NCBI GenBank assembly: GCA_038237645.1
Contig: JBBRYN010000004.1
Location: forward strand, 26,669-90,668
DNA: 64,000 nucleotides
Source of the DNA: QHCA01 sp038237645
GTDB lineage: Bacteria > Actinomycetota > Actinomycetes > Mycobacteriales > QHCA01
Reading direction: 5' to 3'
Under the pieces are notes generated by a model. It did no database searches. It had not been told where the DNA came from and saw only the letters and a list, made by a program, of their open reading frames with translations. This document shows positions 56,609 through 64,000 of the stretch, one piece after another (positions within the stretch are counted from its first letter, which is position 1; every line of letters begins with the position of its first letter). A program made the position numbers and the translations under genes.

Positions 56609-57949
56609 TCAGCCGGCGTGCCGGACGGCCGAGATCGCGACACGGAGTTGGTCCGGCACGTCGGTGAGCAGGGCGTGCCGCCCTCCCTCGACGATGCGCC
56701 GGCCACCGACGACGACATCCTGCAGGTCGGTCGCGATCGCGGCGAAGACCGCTGCCTGCAGGGCCGTGTCGGCCTCCGCCCCCGCCGAACGCACGGTGTC
56801 CAGGCGGACCGTGACGAAGTCGGCCAGCTGACCGGACTCGATCCGCCCGGCCTCCGGCCAGCCCAGCGCCCGGTGCCCGGTGCCGGTCGCGGCCAGCATG
56901 AGTTGGTCCGGCCGCCAGACCCCCCGGGTCCGGCCGGCCAACCGCTCGTCCAGCTCCACGGCCCGGGCCTCTTCGAGGATGTCGATCACCGCGTGGCTGT
57001 CGCTGCCCAGAGACAGTGGCACGCCCGCCGCGGCGAGCAACCGCGCCGGTCCGATGCCGTCGGCCAGGTCGCGCTCGGTGGTGGGGCAGAGGCAGACCGT
57101 CGCGCCGGTGGTGCCGAGCAGGCTGATGTCGTGCTTTGTGAGGTGGGTGCCGTGCACGGCCGTCGAGGCGGGGCTCAGTGCGCCGCTGTCGTGCAGCAAC
57201 TCGGCCGGGGTGCACCCGTGGGCCGCCAGGCAGGCTTCGTTTTCCGCGGGCTGTTCGGAGAGGTGGAAGTGCAGCGGGGCATCCCGCTCGGCGGCCCAGC
57301 CCGCGACCCGGCCCAGCGCGTCGGCGGGCACCGTCCGCACCGAGTGGATCGCGGCGCCGACCCGGGCGTGCGGCGCGGGGGCGAGCCGGTCGACGCGGGC
57401 CGCCCACGCCTGCGCCGACCCGTCACCGAAGCGCAACTGAGCTCCTGTCAGCGGCTCCCCGAAGCCGCCCGCGAGGTAGCAGGTGTCGAGCAGGGTGATC
57501 CGGATGCCGGCGTCCGCCGCGGCGGCGACGAGGGCGTCGCCCATGGCATTCGGATCGGCGTACGGCACGCCGTCCGGGCCGTGGTGGAGGTAGTGGAACT
57601 CACCGACACAGGTGATGCCGGCCAGCGCCATCTCGGCGTAGGTGGCCCGCGCCAGCAGGTAGTAGCTTTCGGGGTCCAGCCGGTCGCTGATCCGGTACAT
57701 CTGCTCGCGCCACGACCAGAACGTGCCGGCCTGACCCTGGGTCCGGCCACGCAGGGCCCGGTGAAATGCGTGCGAGTGGGCGTTGGCCAGCCCGGGCAGT
57801 GTCAGGCCGGTCAGCCGCACGGCGTCGGGCGGGCAGTCGGCTCCCGGCGTCACGGCCCGGATCCGCTCACCCGCCGTCTCGATGAGCACGTCGGGTTGCG
57901 TCCGGTCGCCGCCGAGCCAGGCGAGGTCGGCGTACCACCGGGTCAGCAC
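56609..57949 (-). CDS. hutF: Formimidoylglutamate deiminase (HutF)
   Basis: 446 residues, amidohydrolase superfamily. It converts N-formimino-L-glutamate to N-formyl-L-glutamate and ammonia in histidine breakdown. Metal-site marks are LPGLANAHSHAFHRALRG, LHFHLSEQPAE, AVHGTHLTKHDI and LGSDSHAVIDILEEARAVE. The HutF-type DPESYYLLARATYAEM and GEFHYLHHGPDG are present. GTG 57949 overlaps the end of the M20 gene by 7 bases, so they are one operon. The other hut genes (hutH, hutU, hutI) are not adjacent. Confidence 0.92.
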   Translation of the reverse strand: MLTRWYADLAWLGGDRTQPDVLIETAGERIRAVTPGADCPPDAVRLTGLTLPGLANAHSHAFHRALRGRTQGQAGTFWSWREQMYRISDRLDPESYYLLARATYAEMALAGITCVGEFHYLHHGPDGVPYADPNAMGDALVAAAADAGIRITLLDTCYLAGGFGEPLTGAQLRFGDGSAQAWAARVDRLAPAPHARVGAAIHSVRTVPADALGRVAGWAAERDAPLHFHLSEQPAENEACLAAHGCTPAELLHDSGALSPASTAVHGTHLTKHDISLLGTTGATVCLCPTTERDLADGIGPARLLAAAGVPLSLGSDSHAVIDILEEARAVELDERLAGRTRGVWRPDQLMLAATGTGHRALGWPEAGRIESGQLADFVTVRLDTVRSAGAEADTALQAAVFAAIATDLQDVVVGGRRIVEGGRHALLTDVPDQLRVAISAVRHAG

Positions 57950-59234
57950 GGGAGCTCCCCGAGCACCAACTCCTCGAGCACCAACTCCTCGAGCACCAAC
58001 GCCAGCGCCCGCACCCCGGCCAGGCAGTCGGCGCGGTCGGCGTGCTCCGCGGGGCTGTGGCTCACGCCGGTGGGGTTGCGCACGAAGACCATGGCGCTGG
58101 GGACCTGGCCGGCCAGGATCCCGGCGTCATGCCCGGCGCCGGTGGACAGCATCGGCACGTCGCCCAGATGCGCGGCGAGGACTCGCCGCAGGCGGTCACG
58201 AAGTGGCCGGTCGAACGTCACGGCGGCCGTGTGTGACTCGCGCGCCACGTCGACCGCGACCCCGAACCGGTCGGCATGCTCACGCGCCCCGGCGACGACG
58301 GTGCCGACCAGCCCGCCAGCGTTTCCTCGTCGGGTGCCCGCGCGTCCAGCCAGCCGAGCACCTCTGCCGCAATCGCGTTCGCCGCTCCGGGATGTGCCTC
58401 CACCTTGCCGAGGGTGGCCAGGGCGCCGGCCGCCTCGGCTGCGACGCGGGCGGTCATCACCGTCTCGGCGAACGGCAGCATCGGATCATGGCGGTCGGCC
58501 AGCCGGGTCGTGCCCGCGTGGTCGGCCACGCCGGTGAAGGTGAGGCGCCACCGTCCGTGCGGCCAGATGCCACTGGCGACCGCGATGCCGGCGGTTCCCT
58601 CGGCCAGTGCCCGGCCCTGCTCGATATGCAGTTCCACGAAGGTGCCGATCCGGGCGAGCGCGGCCGGGTCGGGGCCGATCCGCTCCGGCTCGATGCCGGC
58701 GTCGCTCATCGCCGCGGCCAGGGTGATCCCCTCGCCGTCGCGCAGCGCACGGGCCCGATCGGGATCCAGGCCCCCGGTCATCAACCGGCTGCCGACGCAG
58801 GAGACACCGAAGCGCGCTCCCTCCTCGTCGGCGAAGTGCACGACCGCGATCGGCCGTAGCGGCTCGATCCCGCGACCACGCAGATCGTCGACGGCAAGGA
58901 ACGCCGACGCCACGCCCAGGGGCCCGTCGTAGGGGCCCCCGCCGGGAACGCTGTCGAGGTGGCTACCCGTGACAACGGCATCCCTCACGTCATCCGGGGA
59001 GCCGGCTCCCCACCAGGCCCACTGGTTGCCGTTCCGGTCGGTCTCGACCGGCATGGACCGGGCGCCGGCCTGGCGTCGGAACCACTCCCGCAGCAGGCCG
59101 TCCGCATCGGTCCAGGCGCTGCGGTCGTATCCACCGGTGCCTGGATCGCGCCCGATCGGGGCGAGCTCGCTCCAGATGGCGTCGAAGCGTGCATTCAGTG
59201 GTAGGGCCCCTCGATGAGCGTCGCCGCCGAGCAC
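57943..59234 (-). pseudogene. M20-family amidohydrolase (allantoate/N-carbamoyl-amino acid hydrolase type), frameshifted
   Basis: The gene begins near GTG 59234 (VLGGDAHRGALPLNARFDAIW). Zinc ligands visible are GSHLDSVPGGGPYDGPLG (His, Asp), ADEEGARFG (Glu) and ELHIEQG (His). Around 58310-58316 one base is missing: the frame reads LAGWSAPSSPGR where LAG-LVGTVVAGAREHADR is expected. The next frame completes the enzyme (VARESHTAAVTFDRP, STGAGHDAGI with the last zinc-ligand His) to a stop at 57943. Next to hutF, this enzyme may remove the formyl group from N-formylglutamate, though allantoate activity is the usual annotation. The C-terminus has a 15-bp repeat. Confidence 0.88.
57961..58000. repeat. 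15-bp tandem repeat at the 3' end of the M20 gene
   Basis: GAGCACCAACTCCTC is present 2.7 times, encoding LVLEE steps (LVLEELVLEELVLGEL) on the minus strand. The unit is in frame and the copies are identical, so it is probably recent. Confidence 0.85.
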
Positions 59235-59284
59235 AGCAGCAATGCTGTCACGCCCTTGACTGACCCAGCAGGTGGTGGGCGCGA

Positions 59285-60204
59285 TCAGCGCTCGTTGCAA
59301 TACACCTTGGGCCTGGCCAGCATCGCCGCGGTGAAGGCTTCGATGACACCCGTCAGCCCTTGTTTCAGTGCGTAGATCACGCCGGGCCCGCGGCACACCT
59401 GTGGGTAGGAATAGAAGTCAAGCTGGTTGGCGTGCCGGCCGGCGAATGGCCCACGCAACGTGATGATCGTCGTGCCAACCAACTGGACGTCGGTCATGTC
59501 CCCATGGGGTGGATAGAAAACCGTGCAGTAGTCGACCACGTCGCGTGGCGCCGGCGTGCGCAGCGTCAGCCAGCCGGCGGGCGGGCCGATCGGGCTCGCC
59601 GGCAGCAGCCCGCACAACTGCTCGGTGCCGGACACCGGCTGGGGACGAGGTGTTGCCGGCAGGCGAAAGGCGCGGGTTACGTACGGTAGTCGGCAGCGCT
59701 GTCGCTTCGCTATCGCTGCCGCGAAGTCGTACAGGACCTGAACGGCTTGCTCGGTGCCGCCCGCGTCGAGCCTGATCAGCAGTTGGTCGGCCCCCGTCGC
59801 TGCGTCGCAGTTCATGGCCAGCCAGCTGAAGTCGTCGCCCGTCGTCCCGGACAGCCCATTGCCGATGGGCACCTGGTCCGGATACAGATCCCCCATGAAT
59901 CCACCGTTGGAGTCCGAGGGTCCTGGGAACGGGACGACGGTGAGGCGCCGGTGGCCGAGCCGGCAGGAGTAGTGGGAGAGCCGGCTCGGATCACTCTGCT
60001 CCCACGTCCACCCTTCCCGCCCGACGCGTTCCTCAACTGGGTGCCGGAGAAGAGGCCGTCACACACCGGCCGGCGCAGGACATCGCTGGTCCATTCGCTC
60101 CCGTTGCGGCCCGGAAAGAGCGGCCCGAGGTACAGGAAGCCGGCGACGAAGAGGACCAGCGCCACTCCCGCGGTGATCAACCGCCGTCGTCGACGTTGCG
60201 CCAC
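59285..60204 (-). pseudogene. Membrane-anchored hypothetical protein, frameshifted
   Basis: GTG 60204 (GGAG 7 nt upstream) starts VAQRRRRRLITAGVALVLF, a basic stretch plus one transmembrane helix, then GPLFPGRNGSEWTSDVLRRPVCDGLF. Near 60015-60025 the frame degenerates. The next frame carries a continuous sequence without a stop (REGWTWEQSDPSRLSHYSCR, LTVVPFPGPSDSNGGF) that joins MGDLYPDQVPIGNG and runs to a stop at 59285. One missing base restores about 305 aa. I do not recognise the family. The exported domain has five or more Cys (VCDG, YSCR, MNCD, LCG, YCT, VCR, YCN), suggesting disulfides. It is separate from the hut genes by 50 bases. Confidence 0.75.
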
Positions 60205-60318
60205 ATGGGACTCCTGCTCGGTCGTCGTCCGCCACACCAAGGAGCCGCATCGTAGCCGTGGCGCGGCAGTGTCCCCGCAGGCGGGCATGATGGAAACAGA
60301 CCCGGGTAGCCACGCGTT

Positions 60319-60342
60319 AGAGATGATTGAAAGTTCATCTCT
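60319..60342. promoter_or_regulatory. Operator-like palindrome upstream of pirin
   Basis: AGAGATGA-TTGAAAGT-TCATCTCT is a perfect 8+8 bp inverted repeat, with a smaller nested TGAA/TTCA inside it. It lies 14 bases before the pirin GTG. MarR- and HxlR-type redox regulators use sites of this shape, which suits a stress-induced pirin. No regulator gene is adjacent. Confidence 0.65.
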
Positions 60343-60355
60343 GTCAGGAGGATCC

Positions 60356-61327
60356 GTGCCCGCCGTCGTCGCCGACACCATCACCCTGCCGCGCATCGCG
60401 GCCCCGGGGCCGGGCGAGACCCGGCGTTCGGTGCGCTCCGTGACCACCGCCCCGCGCGCTTTCGAAGGCGAGGGCTTTCCGGTGCGCCGGGCCTTCGCCG
60501 GGGTGCAACTGAGCGACATCGACCCCTTCGTCCACATGGACCAGATGGGCGAGGTCGAATATGCCCCGGGCGAGCCGAAGGGCACCAACTGGCACCCGCA
60601 CCGCGGCTTCGAGACCGTCACCTACATGATCGACGGCAGGTTCCAGCACCAGGACTCGCACGGCGGTGGTGGCCTGATCACGAATGGCGCGACGCAGTGG
60701 ATGACGGCGGGACGCGGCATCCTGCACATCGAAACGCCGCCGGAGGACCTGGTCGTCTCCGGTGGGCTCTTCCACGGCTTCCAGTTGTGGGTCAACCTGC
60801 CGGGGTCGGACAAGATGATCGAGCCCGCCTACCAGAACCTGGATGCCGACGAAGTCACCCTGCTGTCCTCGCCCGATGGGGGCGCCCTGGTGCGCCTGAT
60901 CGCCGGCGACCTTGCCGGGCATCAGGGACCTGGCTCCACCCACACGCCGATCACCCTGGCGCACGCGACTCTCGCGCCGGGTGCCGAGCTGGACCTGCCG
61001 TGGCCCAAGGAGTTCAACGCGCTGGTCTACGTGCTCAGCGGCTCCGGCACCGTCGGGGCCGGCGGGGCGACCATCGGCGCAGGCCAGCTCGCGGTGCTGG
61101 GAGCAGGTGACGCCTTCACCCTGCGCGCCGGTGCCGCCCAGGAGTCCCGGAGCCCGGCATTCGACGTCCTGCTGCTGGGCGGCCGACCGATCGGCGAGCC
61201 GGTTGCGACCCACGGGCCATTCGTGATGAACACCCGGCAGGAGCTGATGCAGGCGATCGAGGACCACCAGGCCGGCCGGCTCGGGGTCGTTCCCCCGAAT
61301 GCCCTGATGCCGCATGTCGTGGGGTGA
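60356..61327 (+). CDS. Pirin-family protein
   Basis: 323 residues from GTG 60356 with AGGAGG 5 nt upstream. The pirin N-terminal cupin carries the metal site: DQMGEVEYAPGEPKGTNWHPHRGFETVTYMIDG (His, His) and later QDSHGGGG, QWMTAGRGILHIE (His, Glu). The C-terminal cupin follows (ALVYVLSGSGTVG, GRPIGEPVATHGPF). Some pirins have quercetinase activity or bind iron as redox sensors. It probably responds to stress through the palindrome upstream. It converges on the lysozyme gene with a 10-base gap. Confidence 0.94.
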   Translation: MPAVVADTITLPRIAAPGPGETRRSVRSVTTAPRAFEGEGFPVRRAFAGVQLSDIDPFVHMDQMGEVEYAPGEPKGTNWHPHRGFETVTYMIDGRFQHQDSHGGGGLITNGATQWMTAGRGILHIETPPEDLVVSGGLFHGFQLWVNLPGSDKMIEPAYQNLDADEVTLLSSPDGGALVRLIAGDLAGHQGPGSTHTPITLAHATLAPGAELDLPWPKEFNALVYVLSGSGTVGAGGATIGAGQLAVLGAGDAFTLRAGAAQESRSPAFDVLLLGGRPIGEPVATHGPFVMNTRQELMQAIEDHQAGRLGVVPPNALMPHVVG

Positions 61328-61337
61328 GCCGACGAGC

Positions 61338-63020
61338 TCAGCTCAGGGCGGTCATGGCCTGCCAGCCGATGCCGATGACCGACTGGCTGCCGAGCCGGGC
61401 ACGGTCGCCGCGATAGAGCATCAGCGAACCCGCTGTGGTCCGGGCGAGAAGGTCGGCCCGCCCGTCACCGGTGAAGTCCCGGCTGCCATCGAATGCGGTC
61501 ATGCCGTTCCAGCCGATGCCGATCGTCTGGGTTCCCGCCAGCCTTACTCCGGTGCCGGTGTAGAGCCGCAACGTGCCGTCGCTGGTGCGGCCCACGATGT
61601 CGGCGTGCCGATCGCCGTTGAAGTCGCCGGTGGAGAAGACGGCGTTGAGGACGTTCCAGCCGATACCGATGATCCGGTAGCTGCCGAGCGCCGAGCCGGT
61701 GCCAGGGTAGAGCCGCAGGTAGCCGGCGGCATCCCGGCCGACGATGTCCGGACGGCCGTCGCCGGTGAAGTCCCCGGGTGAGAACAACGCCGTGAAGCCT
61801 CCCCAGTTGGTCCCGACCTTGGCGCTCCGGCTGAAGTGCCGGCCGTCCCAGTAGTAGATCAACAGGTCGCCACCGGCGGTACGGGCGACGATGTCGGGAT
61901 GGCCGTCGCCGTCGAAGTCACCGGGGGAGAAGACGGCGGTGAAGCCGTTCCAGCCGCAGCCGATCACCGCCGACCCGGCCAGGCCACTGCCGGTGCCGTG
62001 GTAGAGGTGCAGCAGGCCGTCCGGTGAGCGTCCCACCACGTCGGGATGGCCGTCGCCGTCGAAGTCGTACGACATCCCGCCGGGTGGCGCGAGTGAGCCG
62101 TGCCATGTCCCGGGGGGACACCCGCGGGCGAAGGTCAGCAACTGGCTGAGGGTGCCGTTGAAGTGGTCCTGGTCGCCCGGAAAGATGCCGGCGTCGGCGT
62201 ACTGCCAGATGGTGTAGGCAGCCCAGCCCGCGGGCAGCGTGCCGACGGCGCTGGAGTAACGCGCGATGAACAGCGGGTTGGTCGTGCCGAAGCTGGCGTT
62301 GTTACCCGCGCAGGTCGTCCACCAGTTGGTGGTCGTGTAGATCGTCGGGTAGCGGTTGGTGCGCGCGTGGATCCGATCGCTGAATGCCCGGACCCACAGC
62401 GCCATGGAGTTCTGTGACAAGCCGTAGCAGGTGGCGCCGTAGGGGTTGTACTCGATGTCCAGCATCGGCGGCAGCGTCATGCCGTCGGGTGCCAGGCCGC
62501 CACCGTTGGCCAGCAGGTAGTCGGCTTGCGTCGCGCCGGAAGACCGGTCGGGCAGCGCGAAGTGGTAGGCCCCCCGCGCCAGCCCGGCGGCGCGCGCGCC
62601 ACCGTAGTTCTGGCTGAACTTCGGATCGGTGTAGGTAGTGCTCTCCGTCGCCTTGATGTAGGCGAAGCGGGCGCCATTGCCGTACACCGATGACCAGGCG
62701 ATGTCGCCCTGGTGATGGGAAACGTCCAGCCCAGGGGTTTGCGTGGTGGCCAGTGCCAGCAAACGTGCGGCGGCCGTGCCGGTCCGGCCGGTCCGGTCAG
62801 GGCCGGCGGTCTCGTGGGCGGCGATGGTGGATCCGGCGTAGTCGTCCTGTGGATGGCTGAGCGCGGCCGGCGAGTGCCCGGCGGCAGGTGTCAGGCCGCC
62901 GGTCCCGGCGGCGCCGGCAGGTGTCGGGCCGCCGATCCCGGCGGGGACCGCCAGCGCGGCGGCGGTGACCGCCATGGCCAGCCGAGCGGTGGCGCGATGC
63001 GTTGCGGGGAGGAGCTTCAG
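61338..63020 (-). CDS. Secreted GH25 lysozyme with C-terminal FG-GAP repeats
   Basis: About 560 residues. The start is taken as a CTG at 63020 because GGAGGAG lies 6 nt upstream and the resulting MKLLPATHRATARLAMAVTA makes a normal signal peptide. TTG 63065 is the alternative. The GH25 domain (about 95-290) has GLDVSHHQGDIAW, FAYIKATESTTYTDPKF and the catalytic pair in PMLDIEYN, plus AYTIWQYAD. It cleaves peptidoglycan like cellosyl. About five FG-GAP/VCBS repeats of 48 residues follow, each with a calcium-type DGDGxPD loop (YDFDGDGHPDVVGR, DFTGDGRPDIVGR). They probably form a beta-propeller for surface binding. Confidence 0.92.
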   Translation of the reverse strand: MKLLPATHRATARLAMAVTAAALAVPAGIGGPTPAGAAGTGGLTPAAGHSPAALSHPQDDYAGSTIAAHETAGPDRTGRTGTAAARLLALATTQTPGLDVSHHQGDIAWSSVYGNGARFAYIKATESTTYTDPKFSQNYGGARAAGLARGAYHFALPDRSSGATQADYLLANGGGLAPDGMTLPPMLDIEYNPYGATCYGLSQNSMALWVRAFSDRIHARTNRYPTIYTTTNWWTTCAGNNASFGTTNPLFIARYSSAVGTLPAGWAAYTIWQYADAGIFPGDQDHFNGTLSQLLTFARGCPPGTWHGSLAPPGGMSYDFDGDGHPDVVGRSPDGLLHLYHGTGSGLAGSAVIGCGWNGFTAVFSPGDFDGDGHPDIVARTAGGDLLIYYWDGRHFSRSAKVGTNWGGFTALFSPGDFTGDGRPDIVGRDAAGYLRLYPGTGSALGSYRIIGIGWNVLNAVFSTGDFNGDRHADIVGRTSDGTLRLYTGTGVRLAGTQTIGIGWNGMTAFDGSRDFTGDGRADLLARTTAGSLMLYRGDRARLGSQSVIGIGWQAMTALS

Positions 63021-63126
63021 CTCGAACTCCTCCAGTCGACCGGCACACGGCGCGTTGGGCGCCAACTAACCCGATCGGTCTGCTGGTCGTCGGTCTAAAG
63101 CTTCGGGAAGCGCTCGGCGGGGCTGG

Positions 63127-63732
63127 CTACCGGTACGGCTGCTGCTCCATCGCCCCGTGCTGACAGGCCGGGCCCATGGTCCACGGCACGGTCAGGGACG
63201 TCGTTTCGTCGGGCGGGGTCACCAGGGCGAAGCTCGGTGTGGGCTCGCAGGCCCCCGTCGTCGGCTCACCGGCGCCCGGCACCGCCGTCCAGTGCAGCGC
63301 AGAAGTGGCTGATGCCCCTGGCGGAAGTGTGACCCGGCCCGGAGTCGGCGGCACGCGGTGGACTCGCGTGGGCAGCGCGTGCCGGGCAGCGTTCAGCAGT
63401 TGCAGGCCGCCGTACCCGTAGACCACGCACGCCTTCGCCGATCTGTTGGTCAGCCTGATCATGGCGTAGCGTTGCCCGGCTCCGGCGTCCGGCCGGACCA
63501 GTGCGGCCTGCAGCCCGCTGGCGCGGCACACGGCCGGTCCGCCACTTGCCGGGAGGTCGGCGGAGCGGGACGGGCTCGCCGATCCGGCCGCTGTCGGGCT
63601 CTGCGATGCGGGAGTCGACGCCGGCCGAGGAGCAGCGGAATGCTTCTTCGACGACCCGCAGCCCGTCAGCAGGACAGCCAGCAGCGTGGTAGTGGCTATC
63701 AGGACGACTGGTGATCGTCGGTCCGCTGTCAC
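63127..63732 (-). CDS. DUF4232 lipoprotein
   Basis: 201 residues. The signal peptide ends in a lipobox (AVLLTGCGSS), so the protein is a lipid-anchored surface protein. A Ser/Pro/Ala linker (RPASTPASQSPTAAGSASPS) precedes the DUF4232 domain: CRASGLQAALVRPDAGAGQRYAMIRLTNRSAKACVVYGYGGLQLL, later LPPGASATSALHWTAVP and CEPTPSF. The cysteines in that domain (AVCRASG, KACVVYG, GACEPT) are conserved in the family. The function is unknown. Upstream (63750-63770) is an AT-rich patch that may hold the promoter. Confidence 0.9.
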   Translation of the reverse strand: MTADRRSPVVLIATTTLLAVLLTGCGSSKKHSAAPRPASTPASQSPTAAGSASPSRSADLPASGGPAVCRASGLQAALVRPDAGAGQRYAMIRLTNRSAKACVVYGYGGLQLLNAARHALPTRVHRVPPTPGRVTLPPGASATSALHWTAVPGAGEPTTGACEPTPSFALVTPPDETTSLTVPWTMGPACQHGAMEQQPYR

Positions 63733-63812
63733 GGCCTTCTCTCTGGCGCTGGACCTTATACATTATGTGCGGACGTATAGACTGAGAGTAGTCGCTATGC
63801 TGTCGTCCGGGG

Positions 63813-64000
63813 GGAGGCGCCCGCATGGCGAGCCGGGGCGGGGCCACAGGAGTGTCCCCCGCCCCTCGCCGGCCCCGCCCCACCCGGCCTCCCGCTCCGC
63901 CCCCCCGACCCCCGCCCGCCGCCGCCGCCTCCCCCCCCCCCCCGGCCGGGCCCGCGCCCACCCCGCGCCCCCCGCCCCGGCTCGCCATGCGGGCGCCTCC
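63813..64000. other. Artefactual contig end: 31-bp inverted repeat around a C-only tract
   Basis: The 31 bases at 63813-63843 reappear as an exact reverse complement at 63970-64000. Between them lie about 125 bases of almost pure C/G low complexity with C-runs up to 14. No gene fits. This looks like a fold-back or low-quality read end added to a contig, not genome sequence. Confidence 0.75.

Noticed and set aside
63266..63988. 240-aa minus-strand frame crossing the contig end
   Set aside because: Gly/Ala/Arg-only translation of the artefactual C-rich tract joined to antisense of the DUF4232 gene.

Overview
The window comes from a high-GC Gram-positive bacterium, almost certainly an actinobacterium (Actinomycetota). 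GC content is high, GTG starts are frequent, and there are actinobacterial hallmark families: a mycothiol-linked Rv2466c-type thioredoxin-fold enzyme, DUF5130, an Eis-type acetyltransferase, actinobacterial PepN, and an ssb-ettA pair. Several neighbours (ssb/ettA, truncated haemoglobin, HNH protein, pepN, Rv2466c-like, rpiB, nei) recall the Mycobacterium tuberculosis Rv2464c-Rv2478c neighbourhood as I remember it. I cannot name the genus. The right edge looks like a true contig end with artefactual sequence.

Layout. 1-6.6 kb: the end of a response-regulator/diguanylate cyclase, a small zinc-ribbon membrane protein, a frameshifted LuxR-type ATPase regulator, a PASTA-like protein, CutA and an ArsB/NhaD-type transporter. 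6.8-11.4 kb: tRNA-Arg, a decayed inositol-phosphatase gene, ssb and ettA, a membrane protein with an Arg/Pro repeat, and a haemoglobin gene with an internal stop. 11.4-21.8 kb: a Tat-exported DUF1800/DUF1501 pair, a double GNAT protein, DinB, MscS, HNH, amidase, malQ and two small genes overlapping end to start. 21.8-34 kb: a MazF-type toxin-antitoxin pair, pepN, the Rv2466c-like enzyme, an aldehyde dehydrogenase, an EcsC-like protein, a secreted Asp-box protein, DUF1015, PAP2, rpiB and nei. 34-41.5 kb: a small ABC transporter, Eis, a SpoIIE-type phosphatase, a DMT transporter, and a molybdopterin protein overlapping a b561-type cytochrome.

41.5-47.7 kb holds a subtilisin-like protease with a Ser-Trp repeat tail, whose stop codon overlaps the start of a membrane sensor kinase, followed downstream by a spermidine-synthase-like membrane protein. 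47.9-53.8 kb holds a split FluG-like pair (a glutamine-synthetase-type ligase and an amidohydrolase), XdhC, class I aldolase and an MFS transporter. 53.8-64 kb holds a GGDEF-EAL protein, HutF with an M20 amidohydrolase, a membrane-anchored unknown, pirin with an operator-like palindrome, a GH25/FG-GAP lysozyme, a DUF4232 lipoprotein and the artefactual end.

Two themes stand out. First, the sensor kinase (41.5-43.8 kb) and the GGDEF-EAL protein (54.1-56.6 kb) share the same N-terminal multi-pass membrane domain, which I cannot name. Second, at least six otherwise good genes carry a single frameshift or in-frame stop. That is unusually many and points either to base errors in the assembly or to local gene decay.
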